Below the pieces are notes generated by a model. That model did no database searches and had not been told where the DNA came from. It saw only the letters and a list, made by a program, of their open reading frames with translations. Source: Acinetobacter chengduensis (GTDB lineage Bacteria; Pseudomonadota; Gammaproteobacteria; Pseudomonadales; Moraxellaceae). From it: a DNA stretch of 64,000 bases. Positions within the stretch are counted from its first letter, which is position 1. Each line of letters starts with the position of its first letter. Made by a program: the position numbers and the translations under genes. This document shows positions 37,408 through 46,204 of the stretch, piece by piece. Location: contig NZ_RCHC01000008.1 in NCBI RefSeq assembly GCF_003664645.1, positions 62,001 through 126,000 of the forward strand, read 5' to 3'.

Positions 37408-39584
37408 TCAATCAGGAATCCGTTAAATGTAGACATACTTTTAAGCTTTAAGAGTTCGACCAGCTTGTCTTGCGCTGCTCGAATGTGATCGTAATCGGTT
37501 GCCTGAAAACCCGAATAGCGGTCAAAAAGTTCCTGCATGGGCCCATCGTGACCAAAGATGCCATTCAGCATATCTTCATCGCAGTGCTGTGCAAAAAAAT
37601 AGCGAGCGAAATGGCGAGTCCAATTGCGCTGCAAAACTATAGTTGGACTGTTCTTTTCAATATCAGCAAGCTCTAAATTTCGGATATATCCTTCAGTCTT
37701 GGGATATACAAGAAAGGGGCATTGACCATCAAAGATTTCTTGAATTAAAGCTGTTTTTACTTGGTTAGCACAAGCCTTCATAAGATGCTGAAATTGTTTT
37801 AAATAATTCAGATAAGACTGTATTTCATCACGAAGAAAATTATTAAATGGTAGGTAGCGTCCAATGGTACCCGAATAACGTTGCTCTTTATCTGCAACAG
37901 CCACCAAACAGTTGTCGAGATCAAGATAATCGAGATTCGGGGGAAAGGCTTCATTTGGTCGGGCAGATGTCATAATCATGCAAACGTACCATAGCCAAAT
38001 TGAATAATATTTCAGTGTATTAAAAGGGTTAGGGTTTCCCCGAACTTGCTTGTCAAGCTCTTTAAAAAAGGATTTAACCAGAGGCAGGTCTGGCGTTTGC
38101 TGACTACCGAAAGTAACAGGGGATTTAAATTCTTCGATATAACTAGTGTCGAGTTGCGGGCAAACCAGATAAAGCGTTTGGCTATAAATATCGAGGATAT
38201 CAACAATTTTCATTGAATAGTAATGGCTTGGGGTGTAGCTATTAACGTTTTCTCCACTAAGTAATTTACTTTCCAATTCATATCCGAGTTCATTCAACGT
38301 GATATCGCTGATTAAACGAGGAAGGTTTCGAGCTGTTAAATGAAAAGTAAGGCCGTCACTGATTCTACGTAAATATTCTTGTACATCTGAAGCAATATCA
38401 GCTTTATCCCACTTTTTTAGTTGAAAAATCTGATCAAAATAAACTTTGGGTAAGGGGATGGTAAAAGAATTTCCTATATTCAGCATATATTCTTTTAATA
38501 AAGCATCTTTAAATTTAGAGTTATCAAAACTTTGCCGAAAATAGAAGTTTTCAGGGCTAAAAGTAATTTCTTTTCTTTTTGAACTCAGACGGAAATTTTT
38601 CCGAAATACTAATAGCTCTTTATAATGCGTCAAACTGAGTACTGAAAATAAAAGTAAGGCATGAATTGGAGAGGTTTCTGCCTGTTCAAACAAAATTCGC
38701 ATAATATACTGTGCGGTAGGCAAATCAAAGACACGAGGATTTGACTTGCTCATTAACTGATTCTTGTTTTGATGCAGAACTTTGTTCTTGAGATTATTGA
38801 CCTGAGCTGTAATAGAGTATTGCTCAAGAGGATTAAATTCAAAATTATGATCTTCAACTTTTTCTATAGTTTTATCTTCGCGTGGTTGTTTAGCTGTACC
38901 TTGTTCAAAATGAGTCTGATACGTTTGTTCATCATCGAGAGATATTCTTGATATCTTTTGAACATCAGTTTGAGGAGCTTCTTTGGCACCTGAACTGCTT
39001 TGGCGATTTCGTTTTAAACGTTCAGACTGAGTAAAGACATATTGATAGATGACACGTAGATTTGCCAGCTGGCCAATTTGTTTTTCATCTAAATTTGGTG
39101 TGGAGCGGTTAAGTAACTCTCTATTCTCTGTTTCAGCTTTATTTAAAAACTTAAGAAGATCCTCCAACTCAATAGGGAGAGGTGGTAATAAGTTATAAAG
39201 CCAATGGTATTCCTGTTTTTTGCTGGCTAAACGAAAACGTCTACAGAGGTTAGCTACAGTGGCTGCATGTTCTTTGCTATCAAGCAATTCAATACATCGA
39301 GTATTAAAAATGGCCCATTTCAGGGCATTAGCTTGATATGCTGAAGGCGTATTAATGACTGCAATAAGATAATGAACGAGAGGATATTCACTGATTGATT
39401 GTTCTACAAGTTTTTGATTTATAATATTGTTAAGTTCAATAATTTTAGTAGGTTTAATGAACTCATTGAGTTTGATTGAATTTTGAAAACTTTCTAGCTT
39501 TGCTTCTGCTAGTGTTTGATAGAATTCTCGAAACGGCTCAAGCTTTAATTCTTGAGTATCTTCTAAGTAACTATATCCGTTCAT
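37404..39584 (-). CDS. Large tyrosine recombinase (726 aa), second gene of the operon
   Basis: A second recombinase-like protein. Arg542 lies in MIMTSARPNEAFPPNLDYLDL, Lys566 in VADKEQRYSG, His658-Arg661 in NWTRHFARYFF, His679 in IFGHDG and the likely nucleophile Tyr690 in ELFDRYSGF; the catalytic set is therefore complete. The first 500 residues are not recognised; residues about 190-245 are polar and probably disordered. It overlaps the upstream small gene and the downstream 987-aa gene, each by ATGA, indicating translational coupling and a fixed stoichiometry. GIntABCD- or RIT-like elements are the nearest concept I know. Confidence 0.8.
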   Translation of the reverse strand: MNGYSYLEDTQELKLEPFREFYQTLAEAKLESFQNSIKLNEFIKPTKIIELNNIINQKLVEQSISEYPLVHYLIAVINTPSAYQANALKWAIFNTRCIELLDSKEHAATVANLCRRFRLASKKQEYHWLYNLLPPLPIELEDLLKFLNKAETENRELLNRSTPNLDEKQIGQLANLRVIYQYVFTQSERLKRNRQSSSGAKEAPQTDVQKISRISLDDEQTYQTHFEQGTAKQPREDKTIEKVEDHNFEFNPLEQYSITAQVNNLKNKVLHQNKNQLMSKSNPRVFDLPTAQYIMRILFEQAETSPIHALLLFSVLSLTHYKELLVFRKNFRLSSKRKEITFSPENFYFRQSFDNSKFKDALLKEYMLNIGNSFTIPLPKVYFDQIFQLKKWDKADIASDVQEYLRRISDGLTFHLTARNLPRLISDITLNELGYELESKLLSGENVNSYTPSHYYSMKIVDILDIYSQTLYLVCPQLDTSYIEEFKSPVTFGSQQTPDLPLVKSFFKELDKQVRGNPNPFNTLKYYSIWLWYVCMIMTSARPNEAFPPNLDYLDLDNCLVAVADKEQRYSGTIGRYLPFNNFLRDEIQSYLNYLKQFQHLMKACANQVKTALIQEIFDGQCPFLVYPKTEGYIRNLELADIEKNSPTIVLQRNWTRHFARYFFAQHCDEDMLNGIFGHDGPMQELFDRYSGFQATDYDHIRAAQDKLVELLKLKSMSTFNGFLIE

Positions 39585-40213
39585 GATGATATTCCAGCCA
39601 GAATTTTTTCTAATGAAAGTGGACCAGCATAATTTGAAATAGGACTTACTGGACTTTTGGATTTAGACAGCCCTGATAATTCTCGTAGATGATTGATAGT
39701 TAGAACTTCCTGACCGAAAACTTCCTGAAGATGTGCGGCTAAGTATTGTTCATTTAGCCAATGTGCGATGATATCTAAGCCATGAATTGAGTGATGTAAT
39801 CCGGAACATAGTAATGCCATTACTTCGCTTAAAGCCATGATGGTGAATTCGTAGGAATTATTTTTTTCATAAGCTCTAAACGTAAATTCAGTTTTATACT
39901 TATTGTAAAAATAAGCATAGATCCAGCTGAAATGACTACTAAAAAAATAGTGACCAGCTTTGTCTGTTGTCAGAAGAGGAATTTCGATATTCTGTTTAAA
40001 AGTTAAATTCAAGTGATAGTTTTGCTGTTTCTCATTAAGCTGAAAAAATAGAGCAATCCAGATTTGGTAGGCATGCATACATTTTGGATAACACATTAAT
40101 TGTAAGTTTTTTGAAGATACACGATGACTTTTAATAGCTTTTTTTTTATAGACATATGCTGATGTCTCCCCATATTTATGCCAAGTGGCTGAAAAATAAG
40201 CTATAATATTCAC
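39581..40213 (-). CDS. Unknown protein (210 aa), first gene of the recombinase operon
   Basis: I do not recognise this protein. It is rich in aromatic residues (many Tyr, Phe, Trp and His), has no signal peptide or clear membrane span, and ends with a polar Ser/Pro-containing tail (SGLSKSKSPVSPIS). It shows no Arg/His/Tyr recombinase signature. Its stop overlaps the 726-aa recombinase start, so it is probably an accessory protein of that recombinase pair, like the small third protein in Tn554-type sets. The start at GTG 40213 lacks a clear ribosome-binding site and is uncertain; the next ATG would remove about 39 residues. Confidence 0.6.
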   Translation of the reverse strand: MNIIAYFSATWHKYGETSAYVYKKKAIKSHRVSSKNLQLMCYPKCMHAYQIWIALFFQLNEKQQNYHLNLTFKQNIEIPLLTTDKAGHYFFSSHFSWIYAYFYNKYKTEFTFRAYEKNNSYEFTIMALSEVMALLCSGLHHSIHGLDIIAHWLNEQYLAAHLQEVFGQEVLTINHLRELSGLSKSKSPVSPISNYAGPLSLEKILAGISS

Positions 40214-40275
40214 GTATTTTTTATAGGAGAGTCAAGGGTTGCGCACCCTATATTGTGTTATTAAATTGTAAATTT

Positions 40276-40289
40276 CACTATATATAGTG
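40276..40289. promoter_or_regulatory. 14-bp palindrome upstream of the recombinase operon
   Basis: The perfect palindrome CACTATATATAGTG lies about 65 bp upstream of the first gene. A second short inverted repeat, AGGGT-N5-ACCCT, is near 40237-40251, and TTGACT is nearby on the minus strand. It may be an operator or a recombinase site. Confidence 0.45.
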
Positions 40290-40347
40290 TTTTTAATCTT
40301 TTTAGCGGTAGTTAAAACCCTATTGAATTATGTTTTTAGTAAATATG

Positions 40348-41386
40348 GGCTTTGTTGCACAAACCTATCGGTAAAGGGTTTTTCAGCGATATAATTTTCA
40401 AATGAAGAAGCCTACACACAAAATCTACCGCACAACCAATTGGCCCGCATATAACCGAGCACTCATGAGTCGCGGAAATATTGCCATTTGGTTTGATCCT
40501 GCTACGCAATGGTATGCGCCATCAAAAGGCAAACAAGGGCGAAATCAAACCTACTCTGACGCAGCTATCCAATGCTGCTTAATGATTAAATCCTTATTCC
40601 GTCTATCTTTACGTATGGTCACTGGCTTTGTGCAAAGTCTTATTAAACTTTGCGGATTAAATTGGACCGCACCAGATTACAGTACGCTTTGTAGAAGACA
40701 AAAGCATATTGATATTGCAATCAGCTACCAAAAAAGTAGCGATGGGCTGCATCTACTCGTAGACTCTACAGGCATGAAGTTTCTAGGTGAGGGCGAATGG
40801 AAACGCAAGAAACATGGAGCTGAATATCGTCGCCAATGGCGTAAACTTCATATTGGTATAGATGCTAAAACCCTACAAATACGAGCAGTTCAGCTTACAA
40901 CCAATAATGTCAGTGATTCACAGGTGCTTGGTGATTTACTTAATCAGATTCCACAAGATGAGCAGATTAACTGTGTTTATACCGATGGAGCTTATGACAC
41001 CAAGCAATGCCGTCAGGTCATTGCAGATCGGCAAGCACATGCGGTGATTCTACCTAGAAAAAATGCGAAACCATGGAAAGATACAAAGATTAGCTCGCTA
41101 GAGCGAAATGAATTACTTCGAGCAATTAAACGTTTAGGCAGGACACTATGGAAAAAATGGTCAGGCTATCATCGGCGAAGTTTGGTTGAAACTAAGATGC
41201 ATTGCATCAAATTATTAGGAGATAAACTCAGTGCAAGGAGTTTTGATAGCCAAGTGAATGAGATCCATGCACGTGTAGCAGTCCTCAACAGATTTACGGA
41301 ATTAGGTCGACCACTTACCCAAGTTACGCCTTAAATTTGGCTCAATTAGGGGCGCTTTGCATTTCAAATCTTTGTGCAACAAAGCC
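40348..41386 (+). mobile_element. IS5-family insertion sequence (IS903-group type), 1039 bp
   Basis: Perfect 16-bp terminal inverted repeats GGCTTTGTTGCACAAA bound a single transposase gene. The 1039-bp size agrees with several Acinetobacter IS5/IS903-group elements. The 9 bp on the two sides (GTAAATATG and GTTTAAGAA) differ, so no target duplication is present. The right end cuts into a decayed transporter gene. This points to a deletion or recombination next to the IS. Confidence 0.93.
40402..41334 (+). CDS. IS5-family transposase
   Basis: A DDE transposase of 310 residues. The three acidic residues lie in LLVDSTGMKF, VYTDGAYDTKQ and RRSLVETKMHCIKLLG. The N-terminus has WFDPATQW and the YSDAAIQCCLMIKSLFRLSLR helix typical of the IS903 group. 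The ORF is intact and fills the element between its inverted repeats, so it could be active. Confidence 0.95.
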   Translation: MKKPTHKIYRTTNWPAYNRALMSRGNIAIWFDPATQWYAPSKGKQGRNQTYSDAAIQCCLMIKSLFRLSLRMVTGFVQSLIKLCGLNWTAPDYSTLCRRQKHIDIAISYQKSSDGLHLLVDSTGMKFLGEGEWKRKKHGAEYRRQWRKLHIGIDAKTLQIRAVQLTTNNVSDSQVLGDLLNQIPQDEQINCVYTDGAYDTKQCRQVIADRQAHAVILPRKNAKPWKDTKISSLERNELLRAIKRLGRTLWKKWSGYHRRSLVETKMHCIKLLGDKLSARSFDSQVNEIHARVAVLNRFTELGRPLTQVTP

Positions 41387-42668
41387 GTTTAAGAATGAAA
41401 AGAGAGAAAGAAGCAATGATTGCGGGTATAGCTAATAGGGATAGAATCATAGTGATATTTAAATCTAATGCCATTAGCCATCCTCCAATAAATTAACCTG
41501 CACGACCTACGGGGCATTAGCCCAACTAACACCTGTTGCTCGACAGTGTGTAGGATAAAAATTAGCTGAATACGCATTCATGCCTGTTTGCCCACCACTT
41601 ATAAAAAAGCCAACAGCAAACATAGTTAATATCAATAAGATTAGTTGATGACTGAATAAACCACTAAATACAACAAAGATAGCCCCTAATATATATGAAG
41701 TGGATAAAATTCTATTTCCACCCATCTTATCCATTGATAACCCAAGAGGATAGACCCGATAGTTCCTCCTATTTGGAAAACTGCTGTAATCATAGAGGCA
41801 CTTTTTAATGAATGACCAATATTTGTTAAAAGTGTTGGTAGCCAGCTAGATATTAAGTAAATGGTCATTAGACTCATAAAATAAGCTATCCAAATTAATA
41901 TAGTGCTGAAAGAAAATTTTGAATTAAACAAGTCTCTTACAGATGATTTACTTTTTTCTTCTACATTTGCATGTAATTGGGGACATGTAGAAATTGTTGG
42001 CGATAATTTTTAAATTAATGCATCAATTTGAGGTTTTGCATGCTGTTTTAAAACTTTAAAGCGAAGAGATTCAGGAATAAAAATATAGAAAACAGGTAAT
42101 AAAATTAGTGGGCATATTCCTCCTAAGAAGAGAATTCCACGCCAACCTATGAATGGAATAAGTTGGGCTGAAATTATGCCACCAAGTGCGGAACCAATAG
42201 TAAATCCACAGAACATAAGCGTGACAAATGTTGATTTTTTTGTACTTGGGCTATATTCAGACATTAAAGTGATTGCTGTTGGCATTGCACCGCCTAACCC
42301 AATACCAGTGATGAGTCTTAATATAATGAGGGAGAGCATATTTGGAGAAAAGGCGGATAATAGGCTACCTAATCTGAAAAAAAGAACAGAAATAAGTAAA
42401 ATCTTTTTTCTACCCAGCCGATCTGCCATTGGACCGAAAAAGAAAGCTCCTGAGGTTAATCCAATAAGACCTGCTGCAAATAGAGCTCCTAATTGTCCAG
42501 GACTTACTCCCCAGTCCTGTTTTAAAACGGGAGCAATAAAACCATTGATGCAGTATCAAATCCATCAAGAGCGACAATGATAAAACATAATAAGAGTAAA
42601 ATTTTTTGAGTAAAACCAAAGCGAATAGAATCAATAAATTCTTGAACATCCATGTTACTTAGAGACAT
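41387..42668 (-). pseudogene. Decayed AAHS-family MFS aromatic-acid transporter (PcaK-like), truncated by IS
   Basis: Start ATG 42668 follows AGGAGG. The protein reads MSLSNMDVQEFIDSIRFGF and then the AAHS signature DGFDTAS. There is a 1-bp loss near 42548, a good stretch with MADRLGRKKIL and EYSPSTKKST, an in-frame TAA at about 42011, another 1-bp loss near 41740 and a further shift near 41515. The last segment (GWLMALDLNITMILSLLAIPAI) runs into the IS5 element, which removes the end. It would have imported a hydroxylated aromatic acid for the adjacent ring-cleavage genes. The original length was probably about 440 residues. Confidence 0.9.
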
Positions 42669-42723
42669 CTTGTCTCCTCCTTTTGGCTATATTTCAGCTA
42701 TTTACAATAAAATTAAGCAAGAG

Positions 42724-43572
42724 TTAGCCGACTGAAATCGTATTACGTAGTACGCCAATTTTGTCGATATGAATCTCTACCTGATCTCCTTCTTTCATGA
42801 AGACAGGTGGATTGCGTTTTGCACCTACACCAGCAGGGGTTCCAGTGACGATTACATCTCCAGGATTCAAAGTAATGAAAGTTGAGCAATATTCGATTAA
42901 CTTAGGAATTGGAAATAACATCATTGATGTATCGCCTTGTTGCATGATTTCCCCGTTCAGTATTGTTTTGACCGTCAGGATTTCACCATTAGCAATTTCA
43001 TCCTTAGTTACTAAGTAAGGCCCGAAGCTACCAGTTTGATAGAAATTTTTTCCTGGACCGAATTGTTGTGTATGCCATTGCCAGTCACGAACGGAACCAT
43101 CGTTGTAACAGCTATAGCCAGCTACATAATCCCATGCTTCACTTTCTTTAACTCGACGTCCTTGTTTGCCAATGACAACAGCAATTTCGCCTTCATAATC
43201 CAGCATGTCAGATTCAATTGGCTTAATAATGGGTTGAAGGTGAGCAGTTTGGGAGTCTGCATAACGCATAAATACAGATGGATAATCTGTTTTAGCTCGA
43301 TTGGTTTCAATACGATGTGCTTCATAGTTATGACCAATGCAAAGTACTTTACTTGGGTTAGGGATAACAGGAAGTAAAGTAACTTCTGCGTGCGAATAGG
43401 AAATTGGTGCAGAAGCAGCATATTCTTTAATGCGTTCAAGTGCTTTTTCTCCTAGAGCACTTTTTAGATCAGGAAACTCTGAGCCAAATTGAGGCTTCAA
43501 ATCAATGATGCCATCATCTGTATAAACGCCATATGATTCTTTACCAGAATGAGTAAAACTTGCTAATTTCAT
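42724..43572 (-). CDS. Fumarylacetoacetate hydrolase-family protein
   Basis: A FAH-fold enzyme of 282 residues acting on a ring-cleavage product (hydrolase, hydratase or isomerase/decarboxylase type). The core includes KVLCIGHNYEAH, the metal ligands in LDYEGEIAVVIGK, then DGSVRDWQWHTQQFGPGKNF and VIVTGTPAGVGAKRNPP. It is 30 bp downstream of the FAD monooxygenase, in one leftward operon with that gene and the extradiol dioxygenase. I infer that it processes the product after meta cleavage; the precise reaction is open. Confidence 0.87.
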   Translation of the reverse strand: MKLASFTHSGKESYGVYTDDGIIDLKPQFGSEFPDLKSALGEKALERIKEYAASAPISYSHAEVTLLPVIPNPSKVLCIGHNYEAHRIETNRAKTDYPSVFMRYADSQTAHLQPIIKPIESDMLDYEGEIAVVIGKQGRRVKESEAWDYVAGYSCYNDGSVRDWQWHTQQFGPGKNFYQTGSFGPYLVTKDEIANGEILTVKTILNGEIMQQGDTSMMLFPIPKLIEYCSTFITLNPGDVIVTGTPAGVGAKRNPPVFMKEGDQVEIHIDKIGVLRNTISVG

Positions 43573-43602
43573 TTAATTTCCCTTCGTATATAAAATTAAT
43601 AT

Positions 43603-45189
43603 TTAGGTAGTAACCATGTCCGTTGCAGCTTCTGTCTTGTTACCTGCGAATAGCTCTGTTGATCGAACAATTTGATAGCTATAGCGATCTGGGCGGATAA
43701 CTAAAGCTTCAGCTTTTAAGCTGTCTAAAATATGTGCTATTGATCCTGAATCATCACGGATTAAAGTGAATTGATCGGGAACTTTTATTTGTTTGTAGTC
43801 AATTTTTTCATTTAGCAATGCAAGAAATTTTATAGGTACATTTTTAGGTACTAGCTCTTCTATGGAGTCAAAATATTCCTGATTTGCCCAACCAATCACA
43901 GCAAACCCATTCCTTAGATATTCATCTAATAACTGGGTATTACCGTATATATCCTTAACTTTAGGCTGTGGAATTAATTGAGCATATTTATGCTGCCCCT
44001 TATTAATAAACCATCCATTTTGGAAATGTGGTTTTGGTTTAAATTTGAGTTGTAAGATATAGTCTTTAAATGTAGGTACTAAACAAGCAGCTCTTAAACC
44101 ATTTTGCATTAAGATGGCACTAAACTTATTTTTAGGCTGCATAAAAGTACCGATTTGTAATGCCATTTTAATAAGTGCCGCAGCATGCGGTTTACGTTCT
44201 GACTCATACGAGTCAATTAGGCTTTCATCGAGCCCCCAATGCAAGACTGCTGCTAACTTCCATGCAAGGTTAGTTGCATCTCTGATTCCGCTATTTAAAC
44301 CTTGACCTGCAAATGGAGGAGTAAGATGGGCTGCATCGCCTGCCAATAGAATTCGATTTTTCTTCCAAGAAGAGGCGACACGAGCGTGAAAGCCATAAAT
44401 AGCTTTGCGTACTAAAGGCAATCTTGAGTCTTCAGGAACTCTTGTACGTATCCAATTTCTAAAAACATCTTCACGTAATACATCTTGGTCTTTGTCAGTA
44501 GGATGTAGCATAAATTCATATCTTAAAGTTCTATTGGGTCCTGGGAGGCGAATAGCAGGTCTTACAGGATCACAGTAGGTCTTAGTGTGTTTTAAGCTAC
44601 TTTTTCGATCTGCTAAATCAACGATTAACCATCTTTGTGGATATGTTTGACCTTCTAAGACAACATTTATTAGGTCACGAGTAAAGCTTCGCCCTCCATC
44701 ACATCCTACAAGCCACTTAGCATGAATTTGAATTGACTTTTGAGATGTATTTTGAACTTCACAAATAACAGAATTGCTAGTCTCTTGAATATCTATAAGT
44801 TGATGACAAAATTTGAGAGATGCATTTTTTTGAGTATTTAAATGATCAGCTAGAAGTCGAACTAAATCTGGCTGACGGAATGCATTACGTTTTGGATAAC
44901 CATACTCTTCACTAGCAGGCATAATTTCTGCTAAAGGTTTATTCTTCCAATCGTAATATTGGACTCCATAGCCCAAAACAATTTGTTCTGAGAATTTTTT
45001 AGCAAGACCTATTTGTTGTAAGCTTCTTAAGCTTTCATCATCAATTGAGACTGCACGAGGTTCAATTTCATAGGAATCACTTTTTTCAATAACTATGGTA
45101 TTTACACCATAAGATGCCAACATATTTGCCAACATCAAGCCTACAGGTCCGGCGCCTACTACCAGAACTTCAGTATTTATAGTTTCCAT
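43603..45189 (-). CDS. FAD-dependent aromatic hydroxylase (MhpA/PheA-like)
   Basis: A class A flavoprotein monooxygenase of 528 residues. It starts with VLVVGAGPVGLMLANMLASYGV, has an ARG-type EPRAVSIDDESLRSLQQIG segment, WLVGCDGGRSFTR (DG motif) and the ribityl-binding GDAAHLTPPFAGQGLNSGIRDATNLAWKL. The C-terminal thioredoxin-like region is present. Layout fits 3-(3-hydroxyphenyl)propionate hydroxylase-type enzymes, which ortho-hydroxylate a phenol to a catechol. It is followed by the FAH gene and preceded by the dioxygenase gene, so hydroxylation then ring cleavage is the likely sequence. Confidence 0.9.
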   Translation of the reverse strand: METINTEVLVVGAGPVGLMLANMLASYGVNTIVIEKSDSYEIEPRAVSIDDESLRSLQQIGLAKKFSEQIVLGYGVQYYDWKNKPLAEIMPASEEYGYPKRNAFRQPDLVRLLADHLNTQKNASLKFCHQLIDIQETSNSVICEVQNTSQKSIQIHAKWLVGCDGGRSFTRDLINVVLEGQTYPQRWLIVDLADRKSSLKHTKTYCDPVRPAIRLPGPNRTLRYEFMLHPTDKDQDVLREDVFRNWIRTRVPEDSRLPLVRKAIYGFHARVASSWKKNRILLAGDAAHLTPPFAGQGLNSGIRDATNLAWKLAAVLHWGLDESLIDSYESERKPHAAALIKMALQIGTFMQPKNKFSAILMQNGLRAACLVPTFKDYILQLKFKPKPHFQNGWFINKGQHKYAQLIPQPKVKDIYGNTQLLDEYLRNGFAVIGWANQEYFDSIEELVPKNVPIKFLALLNEKIDYKQIKVPDQFTLIRDDSGSIAHILDSLKAEALVIRPDRYSYQIVRSTELFAGNKTEAATDMVTT

Positions 45190-45228
45190 ACTTTTCCCTT
45201 TTACGAATATGTTGATTTGTGTTGAAAA

Positions 45229-46035
45229 TTAACAGCGCATAATCGCAACGCCCCATTGATTGAGCGTAAGAGGGTGATGTTTCCAAATGCCAACTGGGCG
45301 ACCCGATGAACACTGTTCAAGCTCTGCCGAAATTTCCCCCATATTTCCATCGCTATCTTTAATCATGAAAAATGTGTCATTGCCAGGACCATGGCGACCT
45401 ATTCCCCAAGCGAGTTCAATTGAGTTTTGAGCCATATGATCTGCCCACGTCTTCATTTCTGCCCAATCACGTACTTCACAGGAAAAATGGTCAAAACGAT
45501 TAATTGGAGATTTAAAAATTGCAAAAGAATGATGCTCTTGGTCAGTTCTGATAAAAATAGCAGTAAGTTCTTGTTGTTCGTTATAAACGCGGTCAGAAAT
45601 AGTAAATCTTAAAGTGTGCTCGTAAAATTCACTAAGAGAATCGATATCTACAGCACGAATTCCAAAATGTTGTAAACGAGGAGATTCATTAGGATTAAAC
45701 CTTTCATGTTCATTAAAACTAAAACCTATATTATGCCCTAATGGATTTGTGATGGTAAATTCATTATCAGAAATATTATTAATCTCAATTTTCTCTTTTA
45801 AATATAATCTATAGTTTTCAAAATCTGAATAATTATTAAAAATATAGTCTATACAAGATAATTGTCCTGATTCTCCAGGAATAAATTCTAATATTACTTG
45901 CTCTTTCTGACAGATAAATTGATTGTCTAGTTTTAAGAGGTCAAGTTTGTATGCCTGTGCATAAAATTCTGCAAGTTCCTCTGGAGTTTTTGAGCTTAAA
46001 GTAAGCTTCTTCAAACGTGCACCAATCTCTTTCAT
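45229..46035 (-). CDS. Extradiol (VOC-fold) ring-cleavage dioxygenase
   Basis: A two-domain glyoxalase/VOC protein of 268 residues, like catechol 2,3-dioxygenase and 2,3-dihydroxybiphenyl dioxygenase. Likely iron ligands are His in LQHFGIRAVDI, His in DHFSCEVRDW and Glu in MGEISAELEQ; HGPGNDTFFMIKD matches the C-terminal signature. It is the first gene of the leftward operon with the hydroxylase and the FAH-family enzyme, and it is divergent from an IclR gene. Substrate cannot be read from sequence. Confidence 0.87.
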   Translation of the reverse strand: MKEIGARLKKLTLSSKTPEELAEFYAQAYKLDLLKLDNQFICQKEQVILEFIPGESGQLSCIDYIFNNYSDFENYRLYLKEKIEINNISDNEFTITNPLGHNIGFSFNEHERFNPNESPRLQHFGIRAVDIDSLSEFYEHTLRFTISDRVYNEQQELTAIFIRTDQEHHSFAIFKSPINRFDHFSCEVRDWAEMKTWADHMAQNSIELAWGIGRHGPGNDTFFMIKDSDGNMGEISAELEQCSSGRPVGIWKHHPLTLNQWGVAIMRC

Positions 46036-46204
46036 AAAACTTCCTTTTTTATCCGATCTTTCGTTTGTAGAGATTTTGAATGAAATAATTTGTACTTAAA
46101 TTTTAATTCTTATATATTGAGAAAATTCTATAAATTAGTTTTAAGAATCTGATTTTTAAAATTTAAATAGATACAATTATTTAGTTGTGTATGGTGTATC
46201 AAGG

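Noticed and set aside
46106-46148. ATTCTTA / TAAGAAT inverted words between the dioxygenase and IclR genes as an operator
   Set aside because: The region is so AT-rich that 7-bp matches at this distance are expected by chance.
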